In this document: in pieces, positions 33,072-41,224 of the stretch
How the letters are laid out: each line of letters opens with the position of its first letter
Numbering within the stretch: the stretch's first letter is position 1
Assembly: GCA_964537685.1 (NCBI GenBank)
Contig: CAZICM010000058.1
Coordinates: 1 to 58,306, forward strand
Source: CAZICM01 sp964537685
GTDB taxonomy: Bacteria; Myxococcota_A; Polyangia; Polyangiales; Polyangiaceae
Direction of reading: 5' to 3'
Length of the DNA: 58,306 nucleotides
The notes under the pieces: model-generated
Seen by the model: only the letters and a program-made list of their open reading frames with translations
What the model was told of the DNA's origin: nothing
The model's database searches: none
Translations under genes and position numbers: made by a program

Positions 33072-34819
33072 GAAGCAGTTCCGGCTGCCACCAAGTGCTG
33101 CAGCAGATTCGTCACATAAGGCACGCCAAGCCCCGTAACAGGATCCCAATCTGGGCATGCCGTAAAACCATCCAATCGAAATGTAACGGCCTTGCCATGA
33201 CTATTGACAACCCGAACACACACATCCGTTTGCCCAATTAAAATATCCCTAAATGGGTTAGGTGTAGCCTTTCGAATTGAATACAAAAGCGGATTCACAA
33301 ATCCCAAAATACCCTTTCCTGAAGCCTCCCGAGCCTGATTCGCCAATGCGATAATCGCTGCCCAAATCGGCGCGGCCATACTCGTGCCGCCTGCAAAATC
33401 GATCCATTGCCTGCCCACCACGGCCTGATAGCCCAGGGCTGAAAGCACATTTTCACGCATCACCGCCGGCCCCGCGGCCATCAGCGCCACATCGGGAACC
33501 CCGCGCCCATAAGGCACGACCGCCGGCTGATTCGGGCCGCGCGAATACCAAGTGCGCAAATGCGGCTGCTGCCACTTTGGAATGGGCACATCCTGGCTAA
33601 ATCCACCGCTTCCCGCGAGCTGCATAAATTGAACCGCATGCGCGACGGCCAAAGGCGGAGGCCCGCTCCAGGCGATTTCCGTGAGAGGATTGAGACTCGT
33701 CACCATCGTGCCGCCCACGGCCAGCACCCTCTCTTCCACCGCTGGAAATACCGTGTGAGGCCAGGGCGCATCGCTGACCGCATAACCATCGACCGTCTTG
33801 CGGGGCACACCATCGAATGCGCCCCAGTCTCCCGCCGCGGAAATCACCGTAATGCCAAGCGCCGCCGCTTGATCCAAAAGCCCGGTCACGACGCTATTGC
33901 CAAAGACCCGGTAATATCGCCGCTCTGGGATAATCCAGCTTGTTGATGCAATGGTCGGATTGTTTTCCTTGTCGTTGATTAACGCGAGCAAATACGCGGC
34001 CCAAGGATCGGCGAAAATCTCGGGATCGATCATATACACAACGATTTTGGCGCCCGGCGCCATTGCGCCCACCCATTCCACGGTCATTGTCGCTTCTAAT
34101 TGATGGAGGGGATTAGGCGGACGGCTAATTTGCGGACCCAATCGCACAATGCGTACTTCGGGCGGCTCAATACCATTGGCGCGCCAGAACATTTCGAGAT
34201 CGGTTTTATCGATGTGGCCGCCCATCATCAGCAATGCAATGGTTTGGCCTTTTCCATTCCATCGGGGTGGAAATTGATATACCCGCCGGATATCCGCCGG
34301 AGAGACCCCTCCAAATCCAGGCGGAGGACCAATCCCATCGGAACGCTGCGAATAAGGCAGTGAATCGTTTGAATTGGAATCGCCGCTCTTCACCGTATCG
34401 ACCATGGAGCTGCGAATCGAAGGCCCGTTGCGAATTCCATGAACGGCTTGAATGAGCCCCGCCAATTCCAAAGGCACGGCGGAATCGACGCGCGGCGCCC
34501 GATTTCCCGCAGGGTTTTGCAGCCAATTCGCCAAGTGTTTTCCAAACGACGATTGTATTTGCTCTTCTGTCGCGCGCACCACGATGGCCTGCCCGCCCAG
34601 CGGAATCCCTTCGACAATCTCCATCCCGCATTTTGCAAGCCAGTCGCGCACTTGGCCTACATACACATCGTCCAGCGCGACCATTTTGCTCAATTCATCG
34701 CGCGTTAAATGCTTTCCAAAATTGGGGTGTGCTGGGTCCGCGCGCTCCGAAACAAATGCACACAGCTCTTCACGGTTATTTTCGTGAAGGATAATATTTA
34801 GATAAAGCGGATCTGCCAT
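33068..34819 (-). CDS. Sedolisin-family (S53) peptidase, catalytic Asp replaced by Thr
   Basis: The protein has 583 residues from the ATG at 34819, which has an AAAGGA site; a longer frame starts inside the upstream gene. It has the N-terminal prodomain style of S53 peptidases (about residues 5-165). Catalytic-domain landmarks are Glu242, the oxyanion Asp in ISAAGDWG, Ser480 in GGTSMAAP and a C-terminal Ca site (NPFRDI, then DWDPVTGLGVP). The Asp normally four residues after Glu242 is Thr246 (codon ACC). The enzyme may therefore be inactive or use another residue. No signal peptide is obvious, so export would need another route. It is last of the four-gene operon and converges with the cyclophilin gene. 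Confidence 0.85.
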   Translation of the reverse strand: MADPLYLNIILHENNREELCAFVSERADPAHPNFGKHLTRDELSKMVALDDVYVGQVRDWLAKCGMEIVEGIPLGGQAIVVRATEEQIQSSFGKHLANWLQNPAGNRAPRVDSAVPLELAGLIQAVHGIRNGPSIRSSMVDTVKSGDSNSNDSLPYSQRSDGIGPPPGFGGVSPADIRRVYQFPPRWNGKGQTIALLMMGGHIDKTDLEMFWRANGIEPPEVRIVRLGPQISRPPNPLHQLEATMTVEWVGAMAPGAKIVVYMIDPEIFADPWAAYLLALINDKENNPTIASTSWIIPERRYYRVFGNSVVTGLLDQAAALGITVISAAGDWGAFDGVPRKTVDGYAVSDAPWPHTVFPAVEERVLAVGGTMVTSLNPLTEIAWSGPPPLAVAHAVQFMQLAGSGGFSQDVPIPKWQQPHLRTWYSRGPNQPAVVPYGRGVPDVALMAAGPAVMRENVLSALGYQAVVGRQWIDFAGGTSMAAPIWAAIIALANQAREASGKGILGFVNPLLYSIRKATPNPFRDILIGQTDVCVRVVNSHGKAVTFRLDGFTACPDWDPVTGLGVPYVTNLLQHLVAAGTAS

Positions 34820-34844
34820 AACGATCGTATTCCTTTCTATCGAA

Positions 34845-35753
34845 TCAGCGCGAGGGAAGCCGCAGCGGCACGGCTTTCCAATCATTCGGTTTTAATAGGC
34901 TGGGATTCATTTGGCCAATGGGCGAACCTTTGGCCGTCATTTCGGTGAATGCATAGCGGGTGCCCGCGTGGGTGAAGGTTGTCCCCGGAGCAGGCAGCGC
35001 AATACCCAGCATGGCGTGTTTATGGGCGACCGATGAAATAAGCATGCTGCGAATCCCCAGCTCGCTCAGGAGCATATGCGCAAGGAGCGATTTTGAATCG
35101 CAATCTCCCCTGCTTTCATAGGCAACAAGAGCGGGAGGCATCAATCCAAAAGGATTCTTTTCTGGAATCTCATAACGGATGTATTGAACAAAATTAACGA
35201 TAAGCGCCGCCGCTTGAAGGGCGTCGAGCTTGGCATCCTGGGCCCGGCGCTTAAAGATGGCGGCAATGGGTAAAATCCCCGGATAACTCTTGGCGGCCAG
35301 CTCTTCCAGCACGCAATGCATATCGCCAGCACAGCCTCTCGGAGGAAACCAGGTGAATTTGCCATTTTCACCCGCCTTGAAGCGCACGCCTTTTGCATAT
35401 TGAAAGAATGCGTTTTCAATTTCTTTAAATTCATCCGGCCCCAGGGCATAACCCATTTCATAGGATGAAGGTTTTAAAACGGGCGTAAGCCAGGTGTGGG
35501 GCGTGGCCTTGGCCTTGGTATCCCCGGGAAATGCAGCGGTACCCAGGTTTACCTTGCCCTTTTTTTGCTGCGAAGGCGGCGCGTCCGAGCCTTTTTTCGT
35601 CGAGCCGCCGCCCGTCGGCGAAGGTTCGGGCTCGGTTTCGTCCTCTTCCAAAGGAGGCAAAGGCAAAATGCCGCAGCACCCGGCCGCCCATACCAGGCTT
35701 ATCGCCGCAAGGCCCGCCCTAAAGGCCCAAACCCCGCCCGCGCCCGCTTTCAT
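34845..35753 (-). CDS. Transglutaminase-like lipoprotein
   Basis: The protein has 302 residues. The lipobox is near Cys26 (LVWAAGCC), and an acidic/Pro/Ser linker follows (about 35-75). The folded part contains a papain-like/transglutaminase pattern: the Cys in RGDCDSKSLLAHML, a later His in HKHAMLGIAL, and an acidic segment near FTEMTAK. It is therefore probably a cysteine-type hydrolase or cross-linker anchored at the envelope; the third triad residue is less certain. The start overlaps the upstream DUF350 stop by four bases, and the stop is 25 bases before the sedolisin start. Linking transglutaminase-like and protease functions in one operon is unusual. The substrate is unknown. Confidence 0.75.
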   Translation of the reverse strand: MKAGAGGVWAFRAGLAAISLVWAAGCCGILPLPPLEEDETEPEPSPTGGGSTKKGSDAPPSQQKKGKVNLGTAAFPGDTKAKATPHTWLTPVLKPSSYEMGYALGPDEFKEIENAFFQYAKGVRFKAGENGKFTWFPPRGCAGDMHCVLEELAAKSYPGILPIAAIFKRRAQDAKLDALQAAALIVNFVQYIRYEIPEKNPFGLMPPALVAYESRGDCDSKSLLAHMLLSELGIRSMLISSVAHKHAMLGIALPAPGTTFTHAGTRYAFTEMTAKGSPIGQMNPSLLKPNDWKAVPLRLPSR

Positions 35754-36295
35754 GAGGGCGCCACCATTTCATCGCGGGCCAGCTCGGGAAGCGGCAATAG
35801 ACCGTCGAGCGCCGTCTGAAGACCGGGAGCCGTAACGAGGGCCATAACGATCATTACAGCTCCCAATACAAGCGCGGGTGCTGCATTGCCTTTGCGGACT
35901 TCCTCCAATTCATCAACACCCTTGGTCAGCCGATTAAATAAAATTGCCCCGAGCGCCAGCACACAAGAGCCCACCGCCAGCGAAAGGCCCACATGGCAAA
36001 GCCCGTAGAGGCCAAATGTCTTGGCCCAGGAAAGCTGAGGCGTGCGCCACCGGTACAGCAAATCCATGGCGTTAAAGGTCGCCGTCACCGCATTTTGAAC
36101 CAAAATGCCCAGCGCGATCAGCGCCGATGCTTTGAGGATTCCCGCGGCCAGGCTGCCCTTGCGGATATCCTCGTCGACATTTCCCCAGCGCAAAAAACGC
36201 CCCAGCACCCGCGACGCGAAGAAGATGCCCAGCGCTCCGACCAAAATACCGAACAATACTTTGGTAATGCCCACGAAAAAAAGAGTATTGTTCAC
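35750..36295 (-). CDS. DUF350 (YjfL-like) membrane protein
   Basis: This 181-residue integral membrane protein begins at a GTG that overlaps the hydrolase stop. About five hydrophobic helices are visible (FFVGITKVLFGILVGALGIF, GILKASALIALGILVQ, LCHVGLSLAVGSCVLALG, LVLGAVMIVMALV). They are arranged as two copies of a DUF350-like unit separated by polar loops with NVDEDIRKG and VDELEEVRKGN, a matching pair. DUF350 proteins are widespread small membrane proteins with no settled function. It overlaps the transglutaminase-like lipoprotein start by four bases. The double unit, the loops and the coupling suggest a structural partner of the two envelope enzymes. Confidence 0.8.
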   Translation of the reverse strand: MNNTLFFVGITKVLFGILVGALGIFFASRVLGRFLRWGNVDEDIRKGSLAAGILKASALIALGILVQNAVTATFNAMDLLYRWRTPQLSWAKTFGLYGLCHVGLSLAVGSCVLALGAILFNRLTKGVDELEEVRKGNAAPALVLGAVMIVMALVTAPGLQTALDGLLPLPELARDEMVAPS

Positions 36296-37197
36296 TGATG
36301 ATCTCCGGTTGAATGTATTGTTGAAGCGGTATTTAAGCCTTCATTCTGCATAGAAGACGCATTCAAGGCTTTGGCGAGAATATCAAGCAATCCTTCCGGA
36401 TTGTCGGCGTGAAGCCAATGGCCCGCGTTTGCGAGCATGTGCAGATGAAACGCCGAATCGACATGGCTCAGCATTTCGAAATGATGCCTATCCTGTTCAG
36501 AGAGAGCCGTTGAATTCGCGCCGAGCACAATATCAAAGCGCTTTGCTTTTCGATTTTCTATAACCGGCCATAAATCCAAAGCGAAATAATCTTCGAGCAA
36601 TGCGCGAATCGAAGGCAAATCGGCCCGGAGCCGCAGCCCATCGCCGGCTCTTCGCACATTCATCGCCAGCCAGTCGGCAATGGCCTTTGAATAGCCGTGG
36701 CTCCGCACGAAAGCGATAAAGAATTCCCGCGATACAATAGGCATTTCAAGCTGTTCCAGCATCTGAAGCACAGCCATTCCTTGGCTTCGGCCCAGCCCCG
36801 AAACATTCGCGCCCGCGCTCGAGTCGAGCACAATCACATGCGAAAGCCCGCCTGTCTGCGCGCTGCACAGATCCGCATAGGCGAGAGCCACTTTGCCGCC
36901 GAACGAATGCCCCATCACCCCGTCGGGCCGCGCCGGCAGCACGGCATTTAAATTCAGCAAATCCTGAGCGGCCGAGGCCACGCTATGAGGCGGCGGAGCA
37001 CCCTGAGATTGCCCGTGGCAGCGCAGATCCGCGAGGATAAATCCCCACGATGGACAGCGTTCGCACAGGGCTTTGGCGATGGTCCGGAAATTACTTCCAG
37101 AGCCAAAAATCCCATGGAGGACGAGCATCCAGCGCGCCGGTTTTGAAGAGCCGCCGCAAATCAGCGCGTGATGCACAAGAAAATTGTCGGAGCGCAT
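36292..37197 (-). CDS. Alpha/beta hydrolase
   Basis: The protein has 301 residues from the ATG at 37197. A longer frame runs through the divergent pentapeptide gene and is not credible. The alpha/beta-hydrolase core shows the oxyanion strand LVLHGIFGSGSNF, LADLRCHGQS, and the nucleophile elbow GHSFGGKVAL (Ser). The acid is probably in LDLWPVIENRK or nearby, and the His is in MLANAGHWLHADNPE. It resembles esterases of the YbfF type that act on acyl esters or acyl-CoA-like substrates. First gene of the coupled operon with DUF350, the transglutaminase-like lipoprotein and the sedolisin. It is divergent from the pentapeptide-repeat gene, 57 bases between the starts. Confidence 0.87.
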   Translation of the reverse strand: MRSDNFLVHHALICGGSSKPARWMLVLHGIFGSGSNFRTIAKALCERCPSWGFILADLRCHGQSQGAPPPHSVASAAQDLLNLNAVLPARPDGVMGHSFGGKVALAYADLCSAQTGGLSHVIVLDSSAGANVSGLGRSQGMAVLQMLEQLEMPIVSREFFIAFVRSHGYSKAIADWLAMNVRRAGDGLRLRADLPSIRALLEDYFALDLWPVIENRKAKRFDIVLGANSTALSEQDRHHFEMLSHVDSAFHLHMLANAGHWLHADNPEGLLDILAKALNASSMQNEGLNTASTIHSTGDHQ

Positions 37198-37219
37198 AAG
37201 CAGAACGCGGCCCGCCAAT

Positions 37220-37244
37220 GTACACCGCCTCGTGAAGCGGGTAC
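37220..37244. promoter_or_regulatory. Imperfect inverted repeat between divergent genes
   Basis: GTACACCGC and GCGGGTAC flank an eight-base centre. It lies between the hydrolase start (37197) and the pentapeptide start (37255), where a shared operator would be expected. The arms differ by one base and one indel, so it is only a candidate. Confidence 0.3.
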
Positions 37245-37254
37245 GTTGAAAGAT

Positions 37255-37764
37255 ATGAGTAAGAAAGCGGAGACGCCGAGGCGTTTCGTCAAGGAGAACC
37301 TTGCGGGCGCCCAATTCGAGGATGTGGATTTGGGCAAGGCTGTGTTTCGTGACGTGCATTTATGCAATGCAGTCTTTGAAGACGCCGACATGAGCGAAGC
37401 GCATTTGAGCGATGTGAGTTTTGAGGATGCGGAGCTCGACGATCTCAGTTTTGCCGATGCGGAGCTCCGCAATGTGAGCTTTGAAAATGCCGAGCTCAAT
37501 GATGTGAGCCTAGAAAACGCTCGTATTCAAAACACATCCTTTGAAAATGCATCCCTGGACGATATTTCTTTTTTAAAGGCGTCCATTAAAAACGCCAATT
37601 GTTCGGAGAGTTCGTGGAACGATATCGCCTTAAAAAAGGCCCGCATTCAAAATGCCGATTTATCCGGCTCGCAATGGAGCGATTGCAATATCGAAGGAAT
37701 GGTAATTAACGGCGTCCGTATTGACGAACTAATTAAAGCGGCGGGAAAATCAAAAAAGAAATAA
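37255..37764 (+). CDS. Pentapeptide-repeat protein
   Basis: The protein has 169 residues from the ATG at 37255, preceded by TTGAAAGAT. About 24 consecutive units of five residues with the A(D/N/E)-h-x-x pattern can be read (NAVFEDADMSEAHLSD, ASLDDISFLKASI), forming a right-handed quadrilateral beta-helix. The acidic tone is strong (many E and D). In other bacteria such proteins mimic DNA and protect gyrase, or act as structural rods; the acidic surface would fit DNA mimicry, but nothing here shows that. The C-terminus is a Lys-rich tail (AGKSKKK). It is divergent from the hydrolase operon and converges on the small lipoprotein gene, seven bases away. Confidence 0.88.
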   Translation: MSKKAETPRRFVKENLAGAQFEDVDLGKAVFRDVHLCNAVFEDADMSEAHLSDVSFEDAELDDLSFADAELRNVSFENAELNDVSLENARIQNTSFENASLDDISFLKASIKNANCSESSWNDIALKKARIQNADLSGSQWSDCNIEGMVINGVRIDELIKAAGKSKKK

Positions 37765-37771
37765 ACATCTG

Positions 37772-38020
37772 TTATTTGTCGGAGTCGATTTCTTTTTCGA
37801 GCGAATCGAGCTCGGCCTTGTAATTCGATTGCGAAATGCTCTTTTCGGCCTCGTCGGCAAAATCGGCCGGAACGGCGAGATCGGAATCTGCAATGGGCGC
37901 CTCGGCCGCGGGCTTCGCGCTATTCGAGCCCGTATTTGCAGTGGCCGAAGGGGAGCTCGAGCTTCCTTCGCAGCCAAGTAGGGCCGCGCCAATCACCAAA
38001 ATCAATCCTGCCCGAATCAT
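37772..38020 (-). CDS. Small acidic lipoprotein
   Basis: The protein has 82 residues. The signal and lipobox are clear (LILVIGAALLGCEG, Cys17). The mature part is about 65 residues, Ser/Ala/Asp/Glu-rich, with a predicted helix near the end (EAEKSISQSNYKAELDSLEKE). Its start overlaps the stop of the coiled-coil gene by four bases, so the two are made together and probably interact. It resembles small Lpp-like or Pal-associated lipoproteins in size only. It has no Cys other than the lipobox. The function is unknown. Confidence 0.7.
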   Translation of the reverse strand: MIRAGLILVIGAALLGCEGSSSSPSATANTGSNSAKPAAEAPIADSDLAVPADFADEAEKSISQSNYKAELDSLEKEIDSDK

Positions 38021-38649
38021 TTGTCACCTGCCTTCGCCGGAGGCACCGCGCCTGGCGTCGCGACGCCCGGAGTACCCGAACCCTTTGCGTCATAGTTCGC
38101 CATCCACTTGTCGTGGCGGGCATTTTCCTTCTCAATCAGCTTCTTTACGCGCTCAACCGCCTCGGCATCCTTTTCAGCCTCGGCCACCGAAAGCACCCGC
38201 GTAAGGCGAGCGACACGGCGTGCATGGCGCTTGATTTCCTGCTTCAGCGCCTCCGCCATGGGCTGACCCTTGAGCTTCTCCTTGATTTTGGCGCGCAGTT
38301 CATCGCGGTGCTTTTGGGCATGTTTCTTCTCAGCGCGCTCCTTGATCTTCTCTACGAGCGCGTCTTTTTTCTCCTCGGCCTTTTCAGCTTTGTCCTCGGC
38401 CTTTTCAGCCTTGTCCTCGGCCTTTTCAGCTTTGTCTTCCGCCTTCTCAGCCTTCTTTTCAGCGGCGTCGGCTTTCTTCTCGGCCGCATCCGCCTTCTTT
38501 TCAGCGGCGTCAGCCTTCTTTTCAGCGGCGTTCGCCTTCTTTTCGGCGGCCGTCGCCTTGGGATCCTTCTGTGCGAAAGCGCTTTCTGCGGCCGTGATCG
38601 CCAATGCGGCCGTCAAGAGCGCCACGCCTTTCGTGTGCCAAGACTTCAT
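38017..38649 (-). CDS. Secreted Ala/Lys/Glu-rich coiled-coil protein
   Basis: The protein has 210 residues from the ATG at 38649; a longer frame is open upstream. The signal peptide (TAALAITAAESAFAQ) is followed by seven-residue repeats of AAEKKAD and EKAED type (about residues 30-90), then a longer charged helix (about 100-175), and a short Gly/Pro tail. The seven-residue period fits a heptad coiled coil, likely a long rod in the periplasm. Repeats of this type also encode TolA-like stalks. It overlaps the downstream lipoprotein gene, so rod and lipoprotein may form one structure linking the outer membrane and the cell wall. That is inference from neighbours. Confidence 0.75.
   Translation of the reverse strand: MKSWHTKGVALLTAALAITAAESAFAQKDPKATAAEKKANAAEKKADAAEKKADAAEKKADAAEKKAEKAEDKAEKAEDKAEKAEDKAEKAEEKKDALVEKIKERAEKKHAQKHRDELRAKIKEKLKGQPMAEALKQEIKRHARRVARLTRVLSVAEAEKDAEAVERVKKLIEKENARHDKWMANYDAKGSGTPGVATPGAVPPAKAGDK
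38380..38560 (-). repeat. 21-base tandem repeats encoding the heptads
   Basis: Two series of 21-base units on the minus strand encode AEDKAEK and AAEKKAD heptads. They differ by a few synonymous bases. Copy-number change here would lengthen or shorten the rod by whole heptads. Confidence 0.75.
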
Positions 38650-38879
38650 TCCTATTTGTCTCCTCTTCGAGAACAATTGATCGAAACGACTCGTTCTATT
38701 CTGCTCAGGTCCAAAAATAAGAAAACTTTTGAGCACGGATTTGTCACCGCGCATTTTCAAGTGGGTCTTCGAGTTTAGCGATTAAATTAAATTGTATTGA
38801 ATATAAAATCGATAAAATTACGCCTGGGATTTCCTGGGGCGCCTATCGGGAGAGGCTAAACCAAAACGACTGCTGTATC
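38650..38879. other. AT-rich divergent intergenic region
   Basis: This 230-base gap has an AT-rich core (38775-38820, with TTGTATTGAATATAAAATC) that could carry promoters for the coiled-coil gene (minus) and the Lon gene (plus). No clear TTGACA/TATAAT pair with normal spacing is visible. I see no gene in it. Confidence 0.35.
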
Positions 38880-41207
38880 GTGCGGAGCCTCATGTCTTGC
38901 CGAGAGCTCAAAGCTTCCGAGTGCCATCGCTATGTCGAGCCCGATAGCCTTTCTTTTCAGACCACAGCGGACGTGACCCCCCAAGGCGGCGTGGCCGCTC
39001 AAGAGCGGGCGATGGTCGCCTTGGAGTTCGGGCTGGACATCAAGCAGCCGCGTTTTCATGTGGTTGTGGTTGGCGCTCCCGGAACAGGCCGTACCTTTTG
39101 CGCGCGGGCCGTGGCCAAGCGCGTCGCGAAAACAAGGCCCACGCCCGACGATATTCTCCTGTTGCCCAATCCCCGCCGCCCGACGGAACCCTCGGTTTTA
39201 AGCCTTCCCGCGGGGCAGGGCCGCGACTTCGTTGATGCGATGGAAGAGCTGTACGCGAAGCTCGTGGATACGCTTCGCGGAACGACGGAAGGCGAGCGCT
39301 TCAAGCAGGCCAAGACCAAAATTCAGCGCCGCGTGAGCGCCGAGGAAAGCCGGCTCGAGGAAAATTTGCGCTCATCCGCGCGTGATTTGGGCCTCGAGCT
39401 AGCCCGCAGTGAGGCGGAAATTCATGTGAGTTCGCTGGACGAGACGCCGCCGAGTCCCGAAGCGCTGCGGACGATTACGGCATCGATCGAGGAATTCGAA
39501 ACGACCTTGGCCAACGTTCAGGATGAGGCCGATACCGAGCTTCGAGGCGCGCTAAAACAGCTTTTGGTGGATGGGCTTCGCGGCAGTTTCGCGCCCTTCC
39601 GCACCCGCTTCGAGACCCGCAAAGATATCTGCGCATTTCTCGATGATGTTGAGAACGTCGTGTGCCGCGAGACGCGCCTCTTTGTGGATGAGCCCTCTAC
39701 GGAAGAGCCTCCGACGCTTGCGCGCGGGCTTGTGGTTCCGACGCTGCTTACCGAGCACAAACCCGATTCGGGCGCGCCGGTTGTTGAAGTGCCTTATCCG
39801 ACGCTCACCTCTCTTTTTGGCAGGACCCATGCGCCTTCGGAGGCTGGCCTTCCTCCTGAGCCCGGCTTTGCGATCGCGGGCGCGCTCCATCAGGCCAACG
39901 GCGGTTTTTTGATCTTGCCCGCTGCGGCGCTGCTCAAAAACGAAAGCCTCTACGAGCAGCTCAAGGCATGTCTGCTCGGCAGCAAAATCATCGTTCCCGA
40001 TCTTAATCCTTCCTATTTCCGCTCGACATCGGAAGAGCTTTTAATTCCGTCGATTTCGATCGATCTCAAGGTGATTTTGGTCACGAGCCCGCTGCTCTAC
40101 CAAGAGCTTCACGAAGTCGATCCAGAGTTCTCTCAGCTCTTCAAGGTGCAAGCCCGTTTTGAATCGACGCTGCCCATCGAGAAGGCGAAAGTCACCTATC
40201 CGGCATTTCTCGCCGATGTCGCGCGCGAGCGGGGGCTGCCTCCGATAACGGCGGATGCGGTTTCCGAGCTTTTGTTCCATGGAGGAAGGCTTGCCGAAAG
40301 CCAAACCAAGGTGTCCGCGCAAGTCGGGCTTATCGCCGAAGTCGTGCTGGAAGCCGCGTATCAAGCTCAGCAGAGACAAGTGAACATGATCGACGGAGCC
40401 GAGGTCTTGGCGGCTCTGGGCGCGGCGCGGAAACGGGGCAGCCACTTCCGCGATCATGTGCATGAACTCCTTGCGGATGGGACGATTCGCATCGATGTGA
40501 CCGGCACGCGCTTGGGTCAGGTGAATGCGATTTCGGTGCTCACCGACGGACCTCAGACCTTTGGTCGGCCCTGCCGCGTGACCGCCGTTGTGCATCCCGG
40601 CGTCGAAGGTCCGGTGAATATCGCGCGCGAAGTCGATATGTCCGGACCGCTTCACAGCAAGGGTGTTTTGATTTTGGCGGGCGTTCTCGCGGCGCGTTTT
40701 GCCCAGTCGCGCCCGCTCGCCTTTGGAGGCTCTGTGGTGTTTGAACAGACCTACGAAGCCATTGAGGGCGACAGCGCATCCCTGGCCGAGCTCTGCGCGA
40801 TTTTATCGGCGCTGTCAGGCTTTCCGCTGCGCCAGGAAATCGCCGTGACGGGAAGCGTCGATCAGCAGGGCAGTATTCAGCCTGTGGGCGGGATTATCGA
40901 CAAGGTCGAAGCCTTTTACGATTTATGCGCGGCGAAAGGCTTAACCGGCACGCAAGGCGTGCTTATTCCCGCGGCGAACCGGGATGCGCTGATGCTTCGC
41001 GCCGATGTGGTGGAAGCCATCGAAAAAGGCCAGTTCCATGTGTATGACGCCGACACCGTGGAGGACAGCATCGATTTGCTCACGGGTATTCCCGCGGGTG
41101 TCTGCGATGAATTGGGGCACTATCCCGAGGGCACGGTCTTTGGCGCCGTGGAAGCCCGTTTCAAGCGCTTTCATCAAATCATGACGGAATTCGGCCGAGC
41201 CCGCTAA
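38880..41207 (+). CDS. LonB-type ATP-dependent protease (AAA_32/S16)
   Basis: The protein has 775 residues from a GTG; the ATG at 38892 is a fair alternative. The N-terminal AAA part has a Walker A-like loop GAPGTGRT in which the usual Lys is Arg, and a helical insert (about 115-230) that is coiled-coil-like. The C-terminal S16 protease domain carries Ser632 (GDSAS) and Lys675 (IIDKVEA), 43 residues apart as in E. coli Lon. The order matches the YcbZ/AAA_32 Lon-like family. The protease dyad is intact; the Arg in Walker A suggests weakened or absent ATP hydrolysis. It is followed 17 bases later by the KirBac gene on the same strand. Confidence 0.88.
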   Translation: MRSLMSCRELKASECHRYVEPDSLSFQTTADVTPQGGVAAQERAMVALEFGLDIKQPRFHVVVVGAPGTGRTFCARAVAKRVAKTRPTPDDILLLPNPRRPTEPSVLSLPAGQGRDFVDAMEELYAKLVDTLRGTTEGERFKQAKTKIQRRVSAEESRLEENLRSSARDLGLELARSEAEIHVSSLDETPPSPEALRTITASIEEFETTLANVQDEADTELRGALKQLLVDGLRGSFAPFRTRFETRKDICAFLDDVENVVCRETRLFVDEPSTEEPPTLARGLVVPTLLTEHKPDSGAPVVEVPYPTLTSLFGRTHAPSEAGLPPEPGFAIAGALHQANGGFLILPAAALLKNESLYEQLKACLLGSKIIVPDLNPSYFRSTSEELLIPSISIDLKVILVTSPLLYQELHEVDPEFSQLFKVQARFESTLPIEKAKVTYPAFLADVARERGLPPITADAVSELLFHGGRLAESQTKVSAQVGLIAEVVLEAAYQAQQRQVNMIDGAEVLAALGAARKRGSHFRDHVHELLADGTIRIDVTGTRLGQVNAISVLTDGPQTFGRPCRVTAVVHPGVEGPVNIAREVDMSGPLHSKGVLILAGVLAARFAQSRPLAFGGSVVFEQTYEAIEGDSASLAELCAILSALSGFPLRQEIAVTGSVDQQGSIQPVGGIIDKVEAFYDLCAAKGLTGTQGVLIPAANRDALMLRADVVEAIEKGQFHVYDADTVEDSIDLLTGIPAGVCDELGHYPEGTVFGAVEARFKRFHQIMTEFGRAR

Positions 41208-41224
41208 GCCGTCTTCCCGCCCGT

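Noticed and set aside
38805..38822. sigma-70 promoter in the AT-rich stretch before the Lon gene
   Set aside because: TATAAA is present but no -35 at normal distance is seen, so I list the region only as AT-rich.
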